Source: Micromonospora chersina
Lineage (GTDB): Bacteria > Actinomycetota > Actinomycetes > Mycobacteriales > Micromonosporaceae
Assembly: GCF_900091475.1 (NCBI RefSeq)
Contig: NZ_FMIB01000002.1
Location: 372,001-436,000 of the forward strand
Direction: 5' to 3'
DNA: 64,000 bases
Part shown: positions 42,606-51,388 of the stretch, piece by piece
How the letters are laid out: each line of letters begins with the position of its first letter
How positions within the stretch are numbered: position 1 is the stretch's first letter
The notes under the pieces: model-generated
The model's input: only the letters and a program-made list of their open reading frames with translations
The model's database searches: none
Told to the model about the DNA's origin: nothing
Position numbers and translations under genes: made by a program

Positions 42606-43337
42606 ATGCGCGTGAACCCCGCGACGTCGTCGGACGGCGTCTCCGAACAGCTCTTCACCCTCGGCGAGATTCCCGGCGTGCTGTGGACGCCGGACGGCGC
42701 CGCCGGCACCCGCGCCCTCGTCCTCATGGGACACGGCGGCGGCCAGCACAAGAAGGCCCCCGACATCGTGGACCGCGCACGCCGCTTCGTGGCGGAGTGC
42801 GGTTACGCGGTCGTGGCGGTGGACGTGCCCGGCCACGGTGACCGGCCCACGGATGAGCGGTACGACCGGATCGCGACCGAGAACCAGGCCCGCGTGGCCG
42901 CCGGAGCGGAACCGGCTCCGCTCATCGCCGGGTTCCAGGCGCTTGTGGCCCGCCAGACCGTGCCGGAGTGGCAGGCGGTCCTGGACGCGGTCCAGGGTCT
43001 CCCACACGTCGGCGCCGGCCCCGTGGGCTACTGGGGCGTGTCGTTGGGGTGCGGCCTCGGTGTGCCGTTCGTCGCCGCCGAGCCCCGCGTTCGCGCGGCG
43101 GTGCTCGGCCTGGGCGGTGCGCTGGCGACGGCGGAGGTCGCCGCGCGGATCACCGTCCCGGTGGAGTTCCTGTTGCAGTGGGACGACGAGCGGGTGCCGC
43201 GCGCCCAGGGCCTGGCGCTGTTCGACGCCCTGGGCTCGGCCGAGAAGACCCTGCACGCCAACACCGGCGGGCACGGCGAGATGCCGGCCTTCGAACTGGA
43301 CAGCACGCTGCGTTTCTTCGCCCGGCACCTCGGCTGA
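42606..43337 (+). CDS. Alpha/beta hydrolase (dienelactone-hydrolase-like)
   Basis: 243 aa from ATG 42606; an in-frame GTG at 42570 is possible. RALVLMGHGGGQHKK (oxyanion region), VVAVDVPGHGDRP, nucleophile GYWGVSLGCGLGVPF (G-x-S-x-G), Asp in QWDDERVP and His in NTGGHGEMP. Typical small esterase or hydrolase, cytosolic; substrate unknown. Upstream gap 42339-42605 holds an AT-richer spot (42455-42500) likely to be its promoter. Confidence 0.85.
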   Translation: MRVNPATSSDGVSEQLFTLGEIPGVLWTPDGAAGTRALVLMGHGGGQHKKAPDIVDRARRFVAECGYAVVAVDVPGHGDRPTDERYDRIATENQARVAAGAEPAPLIAGFQALVARQTVPEWQAVLDAVQGLPHVGAGPVGYWGVSLGCGLGVPFVAAEPRVRAAVLGLGGALATAEVAARITVPVEFLLQWDDERVPRAQGLALFDALGSAEKTLHANTGGHGEMPAFELDSTLRFFARHLG

Positions 43338-43464
43338 CCGCCGGCCCGCGACCCCCGGTCCATCCGGGAGTACATCCAGTTCCCGCCCTCCCGGAGCACC
43401 TCGTCGACTCCCTGCGCCACCTGACCGAGCTCGCCGCGACCTCCCCGGCCCCGCAGCCCCGCGG

Positions 43465-44259
43465 TTAGGCGGCGCGGCCGCGCGCCTCGGCCGCCGGCTG
43501 CCGCAGCCGCTCCGCCAGGAACGCCTCCCAGGTGCGGACGCCGAGGGTGGCGCCGGGGCCGGTGAGGTTGTCCCCGTTCCGGTACGCCCGGCCGGCCTTG
43601 CCGGGCAGCCGGACCGGCAGCCGCAGCCGGCGCCGGCCGACGGCCGTCAGGTAGCCGGTGAGCAGCTCGTCGAGGCCGTACACCCGGGGGCCGGCCAGCT
43701 CGGGCGCGAGGCCGGCGGGCGCGCCGAGCGCCAGCTCGACCATCCGGGCCGCCACCTCGCGGGCGTCGACCGGCTGGAGGCGCAACCCGCCGGGGACCGG
43801 GACCACCGGCAGCTTCGCCATCTTCTCCACCATGGTCAGCGTCAGGTCGTGGAACTGGGCGGCGCGCAGCGTGGTCCAGGGCACGCCCGACCCGGCGACG
43901 GCGCGTTCGGCGTCCCGCTTGGACCGCAGCCAGGCCAGCGGCACCCGGTCCGCACCGACCACCGAGATGAACACGAGGTGCCGCACGTCGGCGCGCCTGG
44001 CTGCGTCGACCAGGTGGCGGGTGGCCACGTCGTCGCCCTTGGGGCCCCCGGCCAGGTGCAGCACGGTGCCGGCCCCGCGTACCGCCGGGTCGACGCCCGC
44101 GCCGCTGAGCAGGTCGGCGGTGACGTGCTCGACGCCGTCGGCGGGCCGGCCACCGCGGCGGCTGAGCACCCGCACCGGCTGGCCGGCGTCGCGCAGCAGC
44201 GGCACGACGAGCCGGCCCAGGGTGCCGGTGCCGCCGGTGACCAGGATGGGTGCGTTCAT
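43465..44259 (-). CDS. NmrA-like NAD(P)-binding epimerase/oxidoreductase
   Basis: 264 aa. PILVTGGTGTLGRLVVPLL is the NAD(P) Rossmann motif (TGGTGxLG), then VRHLVFISVVGAD and GVPWTTLRAAQFHD typical of NmrA/SDR atypical-5. The gene is divergent from an ECF41-type sigma factor and preceded by an ECF41-like promoter. ECF41 sigma factors are known to control neighbouring oxidoreductase/epimerase genes, so it is probably the sigma factor's target. ATG at 44259 behind CGGAGGACGAC. Confidence 0.88.
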   Translation of the reverse strand: MNAPILVTGGTGTLGRLVVPLLRDAGQPVRVLSRRGGRPADGVEHVTADLLSGAGVDPAVRGAGTVLHLAGGPKGDDVATRHLVDAARRADVRHLVFISVVGADRVPLAWLRSKRDAERAVAGSGVPWTTLRAAQFHDLTLTMVEKMAKLPVVPVPGGLRLQPVDAREVAARMVELALGAPAGLAPELAGPRVYGLDELLTGYLTAVGRRRLRLPVRLPGKAGRAYRNGDNLTGPGATLGVRTWEAFLAERLRQPAAEARGRAA

Positions 44260-44309
44260 GTCGTCCTCCGTGTCTGGCAGGTCCGTTACGGTTCGGGCTT
44301 CACCGGCTC

Positions 44310-44336
44310 GACCCGTGGCGGGTCGCAGGTGTGACA
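44310..44336 (-). promoter_or_regulatory. ECF41-type promoter of the NmrA-like gene
   Basis: Minus strand TGTCACA (44336-44330), 16 bp, then GGTC (44313-44310). The known ECF41 consensus is TGTCACA followed by CGTC, so the -35 box is perfect and the -10 box has one change. About 50 bases separate it from the ATG. Confidence 0.55.
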
Positions 44337-44418
44337 GACGTGATCGGCGCCACACGCCGTCACGCCGGCGGGCCGGCCCGGGTCGGTCAGGCGGGACCCC
44401 GCGAGGAAGGACTGGGAC

Positions 44419-45297
44419 ATGGGCGAGGACACCTGGCTGGCCGAGCGGTTCGAGCAGCAGCGCCCGCAGCTGCGGGCCGTGGCGTACCGGATGCTCGGCT
44501 CGCTGAGCGAGGCCGAGGACGCCGTGCAGGAAACCTGGCTGCGGCTGGCCCGGACCGACACCACCGAGGTGGACAACCTGGCCGCCTGGCTGACCACGGT
44601 GGTGGCCCGGGTCTGCCTGAACACCCTGCGGGCCCGCACCACCCGGCGTGAGGACCCCCTCGACGTACGCCTGCCCGACCCGGTCGTCGACGTCGCCGAG
44701 GCGGACGCCGATCCCGCGCACGCCGCGGTGCTGGCCGACTCCGTCGGGCTGGCGCTGCTGGTGGTCCTGGACACCCTCAACCCGATCGAGCGGCTCGCCT
44801 TCGTGCTGCACGACATGTTCGGCGTGCCCTTCGAGGAGATCGGCGCGCTCGTCGACCGGTCGCCGGCCGCCGCCCGGCAGCTCGCCAGCCGGGCCCGCCG
44901 CCGGGTACGCGGGCAGGCGCCCGCACCGGACCCGGACCTGGCCCGCCAGCGGGAGGTGGTCACCGCGTTCCTGGCGGCCGCCCGGGACGGCGACTTCGAC
45001 GGGCTGGTCGCCGTGCTGCATCCCGACGTGGTGCTCCGCTCCGACGGCGGTACGGCCCGGGCCCGGCACTCCACCGTGCTCACCGGCGCGCGGGTGGTGG
45101 CCGCTCAGGCCACCACGTTCGGCCGGTTCTCGCCGTTCGCCCGGCCGGTGCTGGTCAACGGCGCCGCCGGGGTGCTGGTCAGCGCGGCCGGCCGGCCGCT
45201 GTCGGTGATGGCGTTCACGGTCACCGGCGGGCGGATCGCCGCCATCGACGTGATCGCCGACCCGGAGCGGCTGGCCGCGCTCGACCTCGGCCACTGA
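44419..45297 (+). CDS. sigJ: ECF41-family sigma factor (SigJ-like)
   Basis: 292 aa. Region 2 RAVAYRMLGSLSEAEDAVQETWLRL, region 4 IERLAFVLHDMFGVPFEEIGALVDRSPAAARQLASRARRR, then a C-terminal SnoaL-like domain (FLAAARDGDFDGLVAVLHPDVV). This extra domain marks ECF41, where it replaces an anti-sigma factor. It should direct RNA polymerase to TGTCACA-type promoters, one of which lies in front of the divergent NmrA-like gene. The signal sensed is unknown. Confidence 0.92.
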   Translation: MGEDTWLAERFEQQRPQLRAVAYRMLGSLSEAEDAVQETWLRLARTDTTEVDNLAAWLTTVVARVCLNTLRARTTRREDPLDVRLPDPVVDVAEADADPAHAAVLADSVGLALLVVLDTLNPIERLAFVLHDMFGVPFEEIGALVDRSPAAARQLASRARRRVRGQAPAPDPDLARQREVVTAFLAAARDGDFDGLVAVLHPDVVLRSDGGTARARHSTVLTGARVVAAQATTFGRFSPFARPVLVNGAAGVLVSAAGRPLSVMAFTVTGGRIAAIDVIADPERLAALDLGH

Positions 45298-45349
45298 GCC
45301 TGCTCCCGACCGGCGGCCCCGCGACGTCGGCCGGCCGTCGGGGCCGGTG

Positions 45350-46246
45350 TCAGGGGACGACGACCAGGTTGGCCATGTCGACCACCGGCCGGTAGCCGAG
45401 GTTGGCGTAGATCCGGTTCGAGGTCGGGTTGGCCTGGTCGGTGAAGAGGCACACCCGGGCGCCCTCGGCCCGCAGCAGCCGGGAGACCTCCGCGACCGCG
45501 TTGCTGGCCCAGCCGCGCCCGCGCTGCTCCGGCGGGGTGTAGACCGGGCCGATCCGGGCGACGCCGAACGACGGCGGGTTGGCGGCGGTGAGATGCACCC
45601 GCCGGCCCGCCTCGTCGGTCCAGAACCACACCCGTCCGCCCCGGATCCGGCGCAGCAGCTCGGCCCGGTCGGGGGTCTCGTGCGCGCTGACGCCGCGCGG
45701 GCGGCCCGCCTGCTCGTCGGCGTCGGCCATGAACGCGTCGAACCACTCGGCGGTCAGGTCGACGTCCTCGTCGGTGGCGACCCTCAGCGCGCCGGGCACC
45801 CGCGCCGGCTGCACGAGGTCGCCGAGCTCGTGCAGCCGGGTGTGCTGGGCGACCTCGACCCGGCCGCCGCCGAGCCGGGTCACCTCGGCGGCGCACCGCC
45901 GGACCGTGGGCAGCGCGCCGTTGACGGCGCGTACCTCCTCCCCGCGCTCGTGCCACACCCGGGCCAGCGCCACGGCCGCCTCGTCGGGCATCGGCAGGAG
46001 GAACGGCGGCCGCGGCGCGAAGGGAGCCGCCCGCATCCCGGCGCCCACGACCGCGCCGGACGCGTCCCGGACCACCAGCCACCAGTCGTCGTCGGGCGGT
46101 GGGAACCCGTCGGCGCGCCGGGCCACCATCCGGTGCGCGAGGGTGGCGACGACCGTGCCGACCACCGGGTTGGCCGCCAGGTAAGCGCCGGCGGCGGCGA
46201 GGAACTCGCCCGGATCCGTGCAGAAGTGCAGGGTCGGCTCGCTCAT
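45350..46246 (-). CDS. GNAT-family acetyltransferase
   Basis: 298 aa from ATG 46246 (MSEPTLHFCTDPGEF). The C-terminal half is a standard GNAT domain: GPVYTPPEQRGRGWASNAV (acetyl-CoA loop) and CLFTDQANPTSNRIYANLGY. The N-terminal half is a divergent GNAT-like region. Acceptor unknown. Convergent with sigJ (52 bases between stops; imperfect GC-rich hairpins there). Confidence 0.83.
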   Translation of the reverse strand: MSEPTLHFCTDPGEFLAAAGAYLAANPVVGTVVATLAHRMVARRADGFPPPDDDWWLVVRDASGAVVGAGMRAAPFAPRPPFLLPMPDEAAVALARVWHERGEEVRAVNGALPTVRRCAAEVTRLGGGRVEVAQHTRLHELGDLVQPARVPGALRVATDEDVDLTAEWFDAFMADADEQAGRPRGVSAHETPDRAELLRRIRGGRVWFWTDEAGRRVHLTAANPPSFGVARIGPVYTPPEQRGRGWASNAVAEVSRLLRAEGARVCLFTDQANPTSNRIYANLGYRPVVDMANLVVVP

Positions 46247-46343
46247 GCGCCGCACGGTAGCCCGCTGCCGGGCCGCGGCCGTACCCGATTTCCGGCGCCG
46301 CGTCGGGCTGGTGCTCTGATCGAGAACTTTTGAGGCGGTGGTA

Positions 46344-47054
46344 TCAGCCGAAGAGGGCGGCGGGGATGTCGGCGTAGAAAAGGGCCGGATCGCGGGAGAG
46401 CGACGCCTTGACATTCGCGGTGGGACGGTCGGCGACGACTTCGAGCCTGCCCGCTTCCAGGCCGTCCAGAGCCAGGGAGACCACCTCGTGGGGCGGAAGT
46501 TTGGGGATGTCCACGCCGGCCATCATGTCGGTGTCGGCGATGGCGAGAGCCAGGGCGGTGACCTGCGTCCTCTGGCCGGCCAACTCGAGTCTGATGCCGT
46601 TGGTGAGAGACCATTCCGCGGCTTTGGAGGCGGCGTAGCCGTTGCTGCTGGGAGCGAAGGCGTACCAGCTCAGCGCCGAGATGACGTTGAGGATCGCGCC
46701 ACCGGCAAGTCTCGGGGCGAAGGCGCGGGTGACGTTGAGGGTGCCCCAGAAGTTGGTGTCGAACTCGCGGCGGATGTTCTCCATGGACGGCCCGAGCAGG
46801 GGTGCGTCCGTGGAGATGCCGGCGTTGTTGATGAGGACGTCGAGGTCGCCCACCTCGGCTGCCGCGGCGTCGATGGACCTCTGGTCGGTGATGTCCAGCC
46901 GCAGGGGGACGACGCCGGGAATGTCGATCTGGTCGGGGCGGCGCGCGGTCGCGTAGACGGTGGTGGCGCCGCGGGCGAGCAGAGCCTCGGCGAAGGCCCT
47001 GCCGAGCCCGCGGTTGGCGCCCGTTACGAGTGCTTTTGTGCCTTTGATCTGCAT
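46344..47054 (-). CDS. Short-chain dehydrogenase/reductase
   Basis: 236 aa. Cofactor motif TGANRGLGRAFAEALL, NNAGIS, catalytic Ser in VISALSWYAF and YAASKAAEW (Y-x3-K). Classical SDR, likely NAD(P)H-dependent. Base composition is a little less GC-rich than its neighbours. Divergent from a MerR regulator 58 bases away, whose probable operator lies inside the SDR promoter spacer, so it should be induced by the MerR effector. Confidence 0.9.
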   Translation of the reverse strand: MQIKGTKALVTGANRGLGRAFAEALLARGATTVYATARRPDQIDIPGVVPLRLDITDQRSIDAAAAEVGDLDVLINNAGISTDAPLLGPSMENIRREFDTNFWGTLNVTRAFAPRLAGGAILNVISALSWYAFAPSSNGYAASKAAEWSLTNGIRLELAGQRTQVTALALAIADTDMMAGVDIPKLPPHEVVSLALDGLEAGRLEVVADRPTANVKASLSRDPALFYADIPAALFG

Positions 47055-47063
47055 GCTGCTACC

Positions 47064-47092
47064 CTAAAACCTGACGTTGACGTCAGAGGCAA
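47064..47092 (-). promoter_or_regulatory. MerR-type promoter/operator of the SDR gene
   Basis: Dyad CTGACGT-TG-ACGTCAG at 47071-47086. On the minus strand it lies between TTGCCT and TAGGGT, about 20 bp apart: the over-long spacer containing a dyad is the MerR hallmark. Confidence 0.6.
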
Positions 47093-47112
47093 GTATTGCG
47101 AGGTGGGTCACT

Positions 47113-47475
47113 GTGCGGATCGGCGATCTGGCGACCCGGACCGGGGTGAGTGTTCGCGCGCTGCGGTACTACGAGGAGCAGGGGTTGCTGGCCTCGACGC
47201 GGAGTGAGAGCGGGCAGCGGCTCTATGGGGAAGCGGCCGCCAACCGGGTGCGGCTGATTCAGCAGTTGTACGGTGCGGGACTGTCCAGCAAGACGATCGC
47301 GGAACTCCTGCCGTGCGTGGACGCCAAGGTCAGCACGCCGGAGTCGCGCGAACGGCTGGCGGCGGAGCGGGACCGGATCAACACGCAGATCGCCGAGCTG
47401 ATCATCGCCCGGGACAGGCTCAACGACATCATCGACGTGGCGTCGGGGCCGAACCCCGACTGTGACTACGTATGA
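47113..47475 (+). CDS. MerR family regulator
   Basis: 120 aa from a GTG. VRIGDLATRTGVSVRALRYYEEQGLL is the canonical MerR winged-helix start, followed by RLYGEAAANRVRLIQQLYGAGLS and a long coiled coil (ERLAAERDRINTQIAELIIARDRL). The short C-terminus ends NPDCDYV with a single Cys, so a metal role is not supported. Probably activates the divergent SDR gene. Confidence 0.92.
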   Translation: MRIGDLATRTGVSVRALRYYEEQGLLASTRSESGQRLYGEAAANRVRLIQQLYGAGLSSKTIAELLPCVDAKVSTPESRERLAAERDRINTQIAELIIARDRLNDIIDVASGPNPDCDYV

Positions 47476-47544
47476 GCACGGGGTCTGCCAAGGCCCCTCC
47501 TGATCACTGAGCCGCCGCCCTCGAACGGGATCTGCCACCGACTG

Positions 47545-48207
47545 TCACCCGACACCCTGAACCTTGTGGTCAGGGCACAAGCCGGTGGCCAGCTCGGCGA
47601 ACCAGCGCCGGCCGGCCCGGTGCAGTTCGCGGACCACGAGACCGGCCGTCGCGGCGGGCTCGTGCACGGCCCGGGTGTCCAGCCGCGCCCAGCCGAAACT
47701 CGGCCCCAGGCGCCGCCCGGACACCACGCGCGCCCGGCCCTGCCAGGTGCCGCTGCCGGGCGGGTCCAGCTCGACGAGGACCGTGCCGTCCGGGCGGAGC
47801 AGTTCCCGGCACCGCCGCAGCAGCCGTGCCGGGTCACCGCCGATGCCGATGTTGCCGTCCAGCAGCACCACGTGCCGCCACCGGCCCTCGGCGGGCAGCG
47901 GGTCGAAGAGGTCGGCCTGGACCGCGACGGCACCCCGCGCCCGGGTCAGCGCCACCGCCCGGGCGGAGACGTCGACTCCCACGGTGGTCAGCCCGGCCCG
48001 GGTCAGTGCCACCGTGAGCCGGCCCGGCCCGCAACCCAGGTCCAGCGTCGGGCCGGCGCACCGGGACACCACCGCGCCGGTCGCCGGCTCGGCCGGGCCG
48101 TGCCACCGCTCCACCGGCAGCCGGCGGCGGGTCCCGTCGGCCTGCACCAGCCAGTGCGCGTCGGCGTCCCGGTGGCGCAGCGCGGTGCCGAAGCCGTCGG
48201 CGGTCAC
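47545..48207 (-). CDS. Class I SAM-dependent methyltransferase
   Basis: 220 aa from the GTG at 48207. Motif I TLDLGCGPGRLTVAL, VGVDVSARAVALTRARGAVAV, VVLLDGNIGIGGDPARLL and TVLVELDPPG. Last gene of a three-gene operon with a GT2 and a DUF2064 protein, joined by GTGA overlaps. Such operons are common in actinobacteria; the product is unknown. Confidence 0.85.
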   Translation of the reverse strand: MTADGFGTALRHRDADAHWLVQADGTRRRLPVERWHGPAEPATGAVVSRCAGPTLDLGCGPGRLTVALTRAGLTTVGVDVSARAVALTRARGAVAVQADLFDPLPAEGRWRHVVLLDGNIGIGGDPARLLRRCRELLRPDGTVLVELDPPGSGTWQGRARVVSGRRLGPSFGWARLDTRAVHEPAATAGLVVRELHRAGRRWFAELATGLCPDHKVQGVG

Positions 48208-48926
48208 CGCCGGCCCCCGCCCGGCCGGGCCGCCTCCCGGGTCCGCCGCGCGACGGCGACCTCCCCGGCCCGCACGGCGGCGACCTCGCGGGCGAACCGG
48301 CCGGTGGGGGCGAGGCCGGTCACCGCGAGCGCGTCGGTCCAGTCGTCCACGTCGCGCAGCACCGGCAGCGTCCCGATCCGCAGGCCGCGGCCGGCCAGCG
48401 CGGCCCGGGTCCGCCGACCCGTGTCGGGGGTGGACATGGGCACCCCGCGCAGCGCCGCCGCCTGCCGGGGGTCGCGCAGCCCCAGCGCCCACCAGCCGCC
48501 GTCCGCGGCCGGGCCGAGCACCGCGTCGGTCGCCGCCGCGCCGAGCCGGCGTACGGCGGCGGCCAGCCCCGCCGCGGTGAGCTGCGGGGTGTCCATGCCG
48601 ATCTGGAGCACCGGCCGTCCCGGGTACGCGCCGGCCACGTCGGCGTGCGCGTGGGCGAGCCGGTCGGCGAAGTCGTCGCCGCGCTGCGCCAGCACCGGCC
48701 AGCCGGCGACCGCGGCGGCCAGGTCCGGCCCGTCCTCGGCGTCGGCGAACCGTCCGGCCAACGCCAGCACCGGGACGACGCCCGGAGTGGCGGCGACCGC
48801 GTCGAGCGTGTCACGCAGCGCGGCGGCGGCGATCCGGGCCGCCTGCGCGGGCTCGGCGGGCGGGCAGAGCCGGGTCTTGACCGCCCCGGCCACGGGCGCC
48901 TTGGCCACCACCAGCAGGACGGTCAC
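48204..48926 (-). CDS. DUF2064/TIGR04282 glycosyltransferase-A-like protein
   Basis: 240 aa from the GTG at 48926. VVAKAPVAGAVKTRLCPP is the start of TIGR04282 proteins (nucleotide-binding GT-A like), with IGMDTPQLTAAGL (metal DxD-like site) and DAVLGPAADGGWWALGL. Related to CofC/MobA nucleotidyltransferases. Middle gene of the operon, overlapping both neighbours by 4 bp. Confidence 0.88.
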   Translation of the reverse strand: MTVLLVVAKAPVAGAVKTRLCPPAEPAQAARIAAAALRDTLDAVAATPGVVPVLALAGRFADAEDGPDLAAAVAGWPVLAQRGDDFADRLAHAHADVAGAYPGRPVLQIGMDTPQLTAAGLAAAVRRLGAAATDAVLGPAADGGWWALGLRDPRQAAALRGVPMSTPDTGRRTRAALAGRGLRIGTLPVLRDVDDWTDALAVTGLAPTGRFAREVAAVRAGEVAVARRTREAARPGGGRR

Positions 48927-49597
48927 CGCGGGCCGTCCACGCTGCGCAGCACCGCCAGGAAGTCCCGGGTGGCGCGGACCGTGCCGCGGACCGAGCCGGA
49001 GACCTTGGATCGGGTCCCGGCCGCGCGGGGCGCGTAGCGGACGTCGCGCTCGTGGATCCGCCAGCCCGCCGCGGCGGCCCGGATCATCAGTTCGAGGGGG
49101 TAGCCGAAGGCCCGGTCGGTGACCCCGAGGGCGAGCAGGGCGTCCCGCCGGGCCACCCGGATCGGGCTGAGGTCCCGCAGCGGCACCCCCCGCTGCCGCA
49201 GCAGGGCGGCGACCAGCGCCGTGCCGGCCCGGGCGTGCCACGGCCAGACCCCGGCGGACACCGGCCGGCGCCGGCCCACCGCCAGGTCGGCGGCGCCGGA
49301 CGCCACCGGGGCGACCAGGGCGGGCAGCTCGCCCGGGTCGAAGGAGCCGTCGGCGTCGAGCACGCAGACCAACTCGGTCTCGGCGTGTTCGAGGCCCGTG
49401 TGCACGGCCGCCCCGTAACCGCGGCGGGGCTCCCGCACCACCCGCGCGCCGTGCCGGGCGGCCACCTCCGGCGAGCCGTCCCGGGAGCCGTTGTCCACAA
49501 CGATCGCTCGGTAACCGGGCGGCAGTGCGGTCAGCACACCGGGCAGGGCGGCGGCCTCGTCCAGGCACGGCAGCACCACGTCGATAGGTGTCGGCAT
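48923..49597 (-). CDS. GT2 family glycosyltransferase (DPM/GtrB-like)
   Basis: 224 aa. DVVLPCLDEAAALPGVL, AIVVDNGSRDGSPEVA, VCVLDADGSFDPGELPAL (DxD) and SPIRVARRDALLALG. It lacks C-terminal membrane helices, so a soluble dolichyl/polyprenyl-phosphate-mannose-synthase-like transferase. First gene of the GT2-DUF2064-methyltransferase operon. Confidence 0.87.
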   Translation of the reverse strand: MPTPIDVVLPCLDEAAALPGVLTALPPGYRAIVVDNGSRDGSPEVAARHGARVVREPRRGYGAAVHTGLEHAETELVCVLDADGSFDPGELPALVAPVASGAADLAVGRRRPVSAGVWPWHARAGTALVAALLRQRGVPLRDLSPIRVARRDALLALGVTDRAFGYPLELMIRAAAAGWRIHERDVRYAPRAAGTRSKVSGSVRGTVRATRDFLAVLRSVDGPR

Positions 49598-49742
49598 GCC
49601 GCCGACGCTAGGCGGGTACGCGCCCGGCGAGGCCCCGATCGTGCTTACGGAACCCTTACCGAGCAGGCATTTCTTACCATCCGGTGACGTGAGTGCGGTT
49701 CCGCCCGTCCGGTGGCCCGGCGGGCCGTACCGTCCGGTCGTC

Positions 49743-51305
49743 ATGAGACCCGCAGCCACCCTGCCCCGCGTCACCGGCCCGCGGCGGACCACCTCCGGAC
49801 ACCGGGGCGACCTGGTCGCGCTGGCCGTCGAGGCGGTGCTGCTCGCCGCCGCGGTCGCCGTCGGGCTGGTGCTCAACCGGCGGGGCGCGGGACTGCACGC
49901 CGACGCCGCGCCGCTCTACGCCACCTGGCGTCCGCACGCCGGCTGGGGCACCCCGCTCGCGGTGCTGGTCGCCGTGGTCGTGCTCGGGCCGGGCCTGCGC
50001 TGGGCGCGGACCGCCCGCTGGGGCGCGCTGCTGGCCGCCGGCTGGCTGGCCGCGGTCGCCTGGACGCTGTCGCTGGCCCTGGTGGACGGATGGTCGGCCG
50101 GCCTGACCCGGCGCCTCACCCCGCAGGCGGAGTACCTGCACGAGGTGCCGGGCGTCGCCGACATCCCCCGGATGCTGGCGGGCTTCACCGACCGGATCCT
50201 CGACTTTCAGCCCGACTCGTGGTCCACCCACACGGCCGGGCACCCGCCGGGCGCGCTGCTGGTCTTCGTCTGGCTGGACCGGGTCGGCCTGGGCGGCGGC
50301 ACCGCTGCGGCGCTCTGCTGCGTGCTGGTCGGCGCGACCGCCGCGGTCTCGGTGCCGGTCACCCTGCGCGCGCTGGACGCCGCCGAGGCGGCCCGCGCGG
50401 TGCTGCCGTTCCTGGTGCTGCTGCCCGGCGCGGTCTGGCTGGGCGCCTCCGGCGACGCCGTCTTCACCGGCGTGGTCGCCGCCGGGCTGGCCCTCCTGGC
50501 GGTACGCGGGCCGGTCGCGGCGCTGGCCGGCGGGCTGCTGCTCGGCTTCGCGCTGCACCTGTCGTACGGGTTCGTGCTGGTCGGCGCGCTCGCGCTGGCC
50601 GTGCTGGCGCTGCGCCGGGACCGCCGCCGCGCCGCGCTGCTCGCCGCGACGGCCGGCGTCGCCGCCGTCACGGCGCTCTTCGTGCTGGCCGGCTTCCGCT
50701 GGTGGGAGGGGTACGACCGGGTCGTCGAGCGCTACTACCAGGGCTGGGCGGCCGAGCGCCCGTACGCCTACTGGGTCTGGGCGAACCTCGCGGCGCTACT
50801 GCTCTCCGCCGGGCCGGTGCTCGGGCCGGCGCTGCGCCGCACGGCACTGGCCGCCTCGCCGGTAGTCGGTCCGGCGCTGCGGCGCACGGCACTGGTCGCC
50901 GGCCCGGTGGTCGGTCAGGCGTTGCGCCGCACGGCGCTGGCCGCCTCGCGGGCGGTCGGCCCGGCGCTGCGGCGTGGCGCCCTCGCCGCCCGGCCGGTCC
51001 GGCGCGCGGACGCGCAGGGGGCCGACGGGCCGGTCGCGGGGACGACCGGGACCGGCGGTGACGGCCGCGCCTGGGTGCGGGTGCTCGGGCCGACCGTGCT
51101 GCTGCCGGCCGCCGCCGCGCTGGCGGTGGCCGCCGCCGACCTGTCCGGGATGAGCAAGGCCGAGGTGGAGCGGATCTGGCTGCCGTTCGTGGTCTGGCTC
51201 CTGGCCGCCGCCGCACACCTGCCGCCGCCGGCCCGCCGCTGGTGGCTTGCCGCGCAGGCGCTCACCGCCCTGGCGGTCAACCACCTCCTCTTCACGGTCT
51301 CCTGA
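49743..51305 (+). CDS. Polytopic membrane protein (glycosyltransferase-like) with internal repeats
   Basis: 520 aa with ~11 hydrophobic segments. HTAGHPPGALLVFVWLDRVG and the general layout suggest a GT-C-like polyprenyl-sugar transferase, without a firm family match. Between two membrane regions (residues ~357-416) four 15-residue repeats of the type GPALRRTALAASPVV interrupt the protein; they are basic and probably cytosolic. Divergent from the GT2 operon, supporting a role in the same glycan pathway. Start ATG 49743; earlier in-frame starts lack a ribosome-binding site. Confidence 0.75.
   Translation: MRPAATLPRVTGPRRTTSGHRGDLVALAVEAVLLAAAVAVGLVLNRRGAGLHADAAPLYATWRPHAGWGTPLAVLVAVVVLGPGLRWARTARWGALLAAGWLAAVAWTLSLALVDGWSAGLTRRLTPQAEYLHEVPGVADIPRMLAGFTDRILDFQPDSWSTHTAGHPPGALLVFVWLDRVGLGGGTAAALCCVLVGATAAVSVPVTLRALDAAEAARAVLPFLVLLPGAVWLGASGDAVFTGVVAAGLALLAVRGPVAALAGGLLLGFALHLSYGFVLVGALALAVLALRRDRRRAALLAATAGVAAVTALFVLAGFRWWEGYDRVVERYYQGWAAERPYAYWVWANLAALLLSAGPVLGPALRRTALAASPVVGPALRRTALVAGPVVGQALRRTALAASRAVGPALRRGALAARPVRRADAQGADGPVAGTTGTGGDGRAWVRVLGPTVLLPAAAALAVAAADLSGMSKAEVERIWLPFVVWLLAAAAHLPPPARRWWLAAQALTALAVNHLLFTVS
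50811..50990 (+). repeat. Intragenic 45-bp tandem repeat, four copies
   Basis: Units 50811-50855, 50856-50900, 50901-50945, 50946-50990, coding for variants of GPVLGPALRRTALAA. In frame, so the protein stays open. Confidence 0.85.
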
Positions 51306-51388
51306 CCACCGACCGCACGCGCCACCGTGTGGCGCCCCACCGGGCGGCGCCGTGCCGCGCCTCGCCCGCCTTGCCCCGCCCGCCTCGG

